A stretch of DNA of 8,236 nucleotides from an uncultured Oscillospiraceae bacterium (lineage in GTDB: Bacteria; Bacillota; Clostridia; Oscillospirales; Acutalibacteraceae): positions 1 to 8,236 of the forward strand of contig UQFM01000078.1 in the NCBI GenBank assembly GCA_900540295.1, written 5' to 3'. A model generated the notes under the pieces. That model was given only the letters and a program-made list of their open reading frames with translations. It was not told the origin of the DNA and did not search any database. The translations under genes were made by a program, and so were the position numbers. Shown here piece by piece: positions 5,866 to 8,236 of the stretch; position 1 is the stretch's first letter; each line of letters begins with the position of its first letter.

Positions 5866-5883
5866 TGTGCGGTTCTGCGCACA
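5866..5883 (-). repeat. Small inverted repeat between the Rrf2 and patatin genes
   Basis: TGTGCG (5866-5871) and CGCACA (5878-5883) form a perfect six-base inverted repeat around a six-base loop, directly after the Rrf2 gene stop (5884-5886). No T-run follows directly on the minus strand, so it is not a standard terminator. A TATAAT (minus, 5852-5857) lies downstream of it. It could be an operator, an mRNA-stabilising hairpin or chance. Confidence 0.35.
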
Positions 5884-6318
5884 TCAGAACAAAACATCCG
5901 CACCGCCGTTTTGCGTGCGGTCTGCAAGGTCGGCAAGCGTCGTATAATCGACCACGCCGCAGACCGCATCGTACAGCTCCTGCCAAAACCCTAAAGTCGT
6001 ACAAGCCGCCGCGCGCGGACAGCCGTTTTGCGGCGCGTCCAAACACGCCACGGGCGCAAGACTCCCCTCGGTAACGCGCAGTATATCCCCGACCGTATAG
6101 CTGTCGGGTGATTTTGCCAGCTTATAGCCCCCCTGCGGACCGCGCACGCTTTTCAGCATATCCGCCTTGGAAAGTACGGAAACAATCTGCTCCAAATACT
6201 TAACGGAAACGCCCTGCCGTGCGGAAATATCCTTCAGGGCAATGTATTCGCCATTATCATGCATGGCTAAATCCAGCATCATGCGCAGTGCATATCTGCC
6301 TCTGGTTGAAACTCGCAT
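5884..6318 (-). CDS. Rrf2-family, IscR-like transcriptional regulator
   Basis: This 144-residue regulator belongs to a family that senses Fe-S clusters, redox state or nitric oxide and represses or activates nearby genes. The N-terminus MRVSTRGRYALRMMLDLA is diagnostic. The winged helix-turn-helix runs to about residue 70, with the recognition region VSVKYLEQIVSVL (37-49) and the wing RGPQGGY (59-65). Three cysteines at 92, 100 and 106 (C-x7-C-x5-C) match the cluster-binding region of IscR, whose spacing is C-x5-C-x5-C in E. coli (from memory), so binding of an Fe-S cluster is likely. GAGGT (6324-6328) lies five bases before the ATG and overlaps the end of the preceding small gene. Unlike many family members, it is not followed by cysteine desulfurase or scaffold genes here; the next gene is a patatin-like hydrolase. 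Its targets are unknown, but autoregulation is common in the family. Confidence 0.93.
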   Translation of the reverse strand: MRVSTRGRYALRMMLDLAMHDNGEYIALKDISARQGVSVKYLEQIVSVLSKADMLKSVRGPQGGYKLAKSPDSYTVGDILRVTEGSLAPVACLDAPQNGCPRAAACTTLGFWQELYDAVCGVVDYTTLADLADRTQNGGADVLF

Positions 6319-6321
6319 AAG

Positions 6322-6456
6322 TTACCTCGACTGTACAGTATATTCAGACGGCACATGCGGCTGTACACGTTCCCCCTGAAAAGCGGAAAAGATGAATAAT
6401 AATGCTATTACAAGCAATCCAAACGCCAAAAGTCCTGCGGCAAAACGGTTTTTCAC
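6322..6456 (-). CDS. Small single-pass membrane protein, 44 residues
   Basis: This short reading frame begins with GTG at 6454-6456, overlapping the ispE stop as GTGA, and ends in TAA (6322-6324) inside the ribosome site of the Rrf2-type gene. The product has a basic N-terminus (KNR), one strongly hydrophobic segment (about 7-27, including AGLLAFGLLVIALLFIF) and a short polar tail (GERVQPHVPSEYTVQSR). It would sit in the membrane with the N-terminus inside. No independent strong ribosome site is seen; the overlap suggests it is translated by re-initiation after ispE. The frame fills exactly the space between ispE and the Rrf2-type gene, which supports a real gene. I do not recognise the family. 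A spurious frame cannot be excluded. Confidence 0.6.
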   Translation of the reverse strand: MKNRFAAGLLAFGLLVIALLFIFSAFQGERVQPHVPSEYTVQSR

Positions 6457-7322
6457 GGTTCGACCACTTCGATTCCCTGCGGCACAGTCTTGCACAAATG
6501 CACTTCGTGAAACTGTGCTTGCAATGCAGCGGCACATTTTTCTGCCGATGTTTTCTCTGAAAACAGACCGTACACCGTCGGCCCGCTGCCGCTCATTAAG
6601 GTCATATCCGCACCGTGCCCGCGCATAATCCCTTTAATCACGGGACGCATGGGCACTTCAATCACCTGCTCAAACACATTGCCTGCCTTTTCGCAAAGCA
6701 AACGGTAATCCCCATTGTGCGCGGCATACAGCGCGGCGTTTTTATCCATATGGCGAATCCGCTCGGCTTCGTCGATTTTTTTGTATGCCCCGACGGTAGA
6801 CACATCCATATCGGGCTTGCACAGTACAACAAATTTATCTGTAATCGGCTGTAAGGGCGCAATCACACCGCCCTTATCCATACAAAGCGCCGTGCCGCCC
6901 GTGAGTGCAAACGGCACGTCCGCGCCGACCTTCTCACCGATTTTTGAAAGCCGCAGGTCGGAAAACGGCATATCGAACAAACGGTTCAGGCAATACAAAA
7001 CGCCTGCCGCATCGGCACTGCCGCCCGCAAGCCCCGCCGCCATGGGAATCACCTTTTCGATATGTACAGACACGCCTGTATTTTCGCAAGCCGCGCCTGC
7101 AAAAAATGCCGCCGCGGCTTTATAGGCTATGTTTTTTTCATTCTTCGGCACGCGCGGGTCATCGGTCAGAATTTCGATTTTACCGCTGTCGGTGCGTTCT
7201 ACCGTAACGGTATCGTAACAGCCGACCGACTGCATCAGCATAAACAGACTGTGGTAACCGTCGGGCAATGTACCCAATACATCCAACATTAAATTGATTT
7301 TTGCCGCTGCTTTAACTTTCAT
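6453..7322 (-). CDS. ispE: 4-diphosphocytidyl-2-C-methyl-D-erythritol kinase
   Basis: IspE phosphorylates the 2-hydroxyl of CDP-methylerythritol with ATP, the fourth step of the MEP pathway to isoprenoid precursors, in the cytoplasm. The 289-residue protein has the usual length (about 280-300) and the GHMP-kinase layout. It has KINLMLDVLGTLPDGYH (8-24), with Lys8 as the conserved substrate-contacting lysine, and the ATP-binding loop PMAAGLAGGSADAA (93-106). The catalytic Asp135 lies in GADVPF, and the C-terminal GHMP motif is LMSGSGPTVYGLF. The start is ATG at 7322, with AAAGG (7330-7334) seven bases upstream; a TTG nine codons earlier is not preferred. It begins 19 bases after the PHP gene and overlaps the small membrane-protein gene by four bases. 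No other MEP genes are in the window. Confidence 0.97.
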   Translation of the reverse strand: MKVKAAAKINLMLDVLGTLPDGYHSLFMLMQSVGCYDTVTVERTDSGKIEILTDDPRVPKNEKNIAYKAAAAFFAGAACENTGVSVHIEKVIPMAAGLAGGSADAAGVLYCLNRLFDMPFSDLRLSKIGEKVGADVPFALTGGTALCMDKGGVIAPLQPITDKFVVLCKPDMDVSTVGAYKKIDEAERIRHMDKNAALYAAHNGDYRLLCEKAGNVFEQVIEVPMRPVIKGIMRGHGADMTLMSGSGPTVYGLFSEKTSAEKCAAALQAQFHEVHLCKTVPQGIEVVEP

Positions 7323-7341
7323 ATGTTTTCCTTTCGATTTC

Positions 7342-8154
7342 TCATTCAATCGGCATTTTTAAAGGCGTACGCTGTTGGAAAAAGGTCAGCTCCGTAAATC
7401 CTGCCGCCAGCATCACGTCATACGCTTCTTCCATCCCCTTGCCGACGTCCTCGGCAAAATGTGCATCTGACCCATAGGTCACAAATTCACCGCCCAATTC
7501 CCGAAAACGCTTAACGGTTTCAAATTCGGGAGACAACTTGCCAATCGCCTGACGCAATCCTGCGGTATTGATTTCGAGCGCCTTGCCCTTTTCGGCGGTC
7601 AGCTTCAGAATCTCGTCCACCTGCGGCTTGTAATCCGCCAAATCTACCGCAATGCCCGATTTTGTGAAGAAATAACGGCACGGGTACGTCAGATGCGCCA
7701 AAATATCGAAATTGCCCCACTCGAGCATATTTAAAATTTCGTCAAAATACTCTGTCATCAGCGCTTTGACGCTTTCTTCCGTAAAGCTTTCCATAAAGTA
7801 GAAATCCTCGCGGTCCCGCAGATTATGTACCGAGCCGATAACCTCGTCGTATTCGCGCTTCGAGAGAATTTCTGCGGCAGTGGCTTTGTCATAATGCGGC
7901 TGTCCGAGTTCAATCCCGCGAAGCACCAAAACCTTGCCGCAAAATGCGGACTGCGCCTTAGAGGCTTCAAAATACGCCTGCCGCACACGTTTGTCGTATT
8001 GTTCCGCTTTATACGTATCTACCTCGCAATGGTCTGTAAAGGCAATCGCACGCATTCCGCCGAATTCCGCACGCTCACAGATGAACATAGCGGAGTGGTT
8101 GCCGTCGGGCGAATTGTCCGTATGCACATGCAAGTCCAATTTTCTTTGATACAT
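7342..8154 (-). CDS. PHP-domain phosphatase, histidinol-phosphatase (HisJ) family
   Basis: This is a 270-residue metal-dependent phosphoesterase of the PHP superfamily, most like histidinol-phosphatase, which makes histidinol from histidinol phosphate. The metal-ligand motifs are all present in order: HVH (9-11), TDH (Asp41, His42), GIE (Glu82), GSVH (His110), LAHL (His154) and GSDAH (Asp230, His232). Length fits the HisJ family (about 260-280). The start is ATG at 8154 with GGGGG (8161-8165) six bases upstream. It is the first gene of the visible minus-strand train, ahead of ispE by 19 bases; its promoter is cut by the contig end (a TATATT-like -10 may lie at 8179-8184). No other histidine genes are near, so a different phosphate-ester substrate is possible. 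Confidence 0.9.
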   Translation of the reverse strand: MYQRKLDLHVHTDNSPDGNHSAMFICERAEFGGMRAIAFTDHCEVDTYKAEQYDKRVRQAYFEASKAQSAFCGKVLVLRGIELGQPHYDKATAAEILSKREYDEVIGSVHNLRDREDFYFMESFTEESVKALMTEYFDEILNMLEWGNFDILAHLTYPCRYFFTKSGIAVDLADYKPQVDEILKLTAEKGKALEINTAGLRQAIGKLSPEFETVKRFRELGGEFVTYGSDAHFAEDVGKGMEEAYDVMLAAGFTELTFFQQRTPLKMPIE

Positions 8155-8189
8155 CGAAATCCCCCATTTAAAAGAGATAATATATAGAT

Positions 8190-8236
8190 CTGTCTCTTAT
8201 ACACATCTCCGAGCCCACGAGACCGATCAGTATCTC
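8190..8236 (+). other. Illumina Nextera adapter read-through, not genomic DNA
   Basis: The 19-base transposase mosaic end CTGTCTCTTATACACATCT (8190-8208) is followed directly by the read-2 adapter CCGAGCCCACGAGAC (8209-8223), an eight-base index CGATCAGT (8224-8231) and ATCTC (8232-8236), the start of the P7 sequence. This order is exactly that of a Nextera library molecule read past its insert. From memory, the index is one of the Nextera XT v2 i7 set. The genomic part of the contig therefore ends at about 8189. Confidence 0.98.

Noticed and set aside
7323..7349. Nine-codon N-terminal extension of ispE from a TTG
   Set aside because: ATG at 7322 has a well-placed AAAGG and gives the usual IspE N-terminus; the extension would overlap the end of the PHP gene.
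8019..8204. Reverse-strand frame beginning MYKRQ across the right end
   Set aside because: Its first residues are encoded by the adapter and the rest is a shadow of the PHP-domain gene.
8190..8208. Tn5-type mosaic end that could be taken for a transposon terminus
   Set aside because: It is followed directly by the Illumina read-2 adapter, index and P7 start, so it comes from library preparation, not from a resident element.

Overview
The window looks like an assembled contig from a mid-GC member of the Bacillota, probably a gut-type Clostridia (Oscillospirales-like). This is inferred from the strong GGAGG-type ribosome binding sites, the Gram-positive lipoprotein, the membrane-anchored Xre regulator, the MEP-pathway kinase IspE, and a gene-free stretch full of GC-rich hairpin repeats of a kind common in such genomes. 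No rRNA or marker gene fixes the taxon. The last 47 bases (8190-8236) are not genomic: they are an Illumina Nextera read-2 adapter with its index, so real sequence ends near 8189.

Layout from left to right. Positions 1-533 carry no gene. A near-perfect promoter at 14-41 fires leftward out of the window, and a 15-base palindrome sits on its -10 element. It is followed by a cluster of small hairpins and direct repeats (about 151-443). A small AT-rich gene for a membrane-anchored Xre/Cro-type regulator (534-1007, minus) has its own promoter. A strong bidirectional terminator (1164-1200) then separates it from a two-gene minus-strand export operon: a HlyD/MacA-like adaptor (2487-4052) followed by a MacB/FtsX-like ABC permease (1233-2474). 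Both of these genes start with TTG behind the same GCGGTGA box, and no ATPase gene accompanies them. A lipoprotein of unknown function (4165-4692, plus) is transcribed divergently from the adaptor.

The right half is a minus-strand gene train: a PHP-domain phosphatase of the histidinol-phosphatase family (7342-8154), ispE (6453-7322), a 44-residue single-pass membrane protein overlapping ispE by four bases (6322-6456), an IscR-like Rrf2 regulator with three conserved cysteines (5884-6318) and a patatin-like phospholipase (4689-5828). Tight spacing suggests co-transcription. The patatin gene converges on the lipoprotein gene so tightly that their stop codons overlap.

Functionally the window combines an envelope export module, an envelope lipoprotein, a lipid-acting hydrolase and an isoprenoid-precursor kinase next to a probable Fe-S or redox sensing repressor. 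No clearly new system is demonstrated. The most notable points are the ATPase-less MacAB-like pair with a methionine-rich loop, the overlapped small membrane protein between ispE and the Rrf2 gene, the promoter with palindromic operator at the left edge, and the adapter contamination at the right edge.
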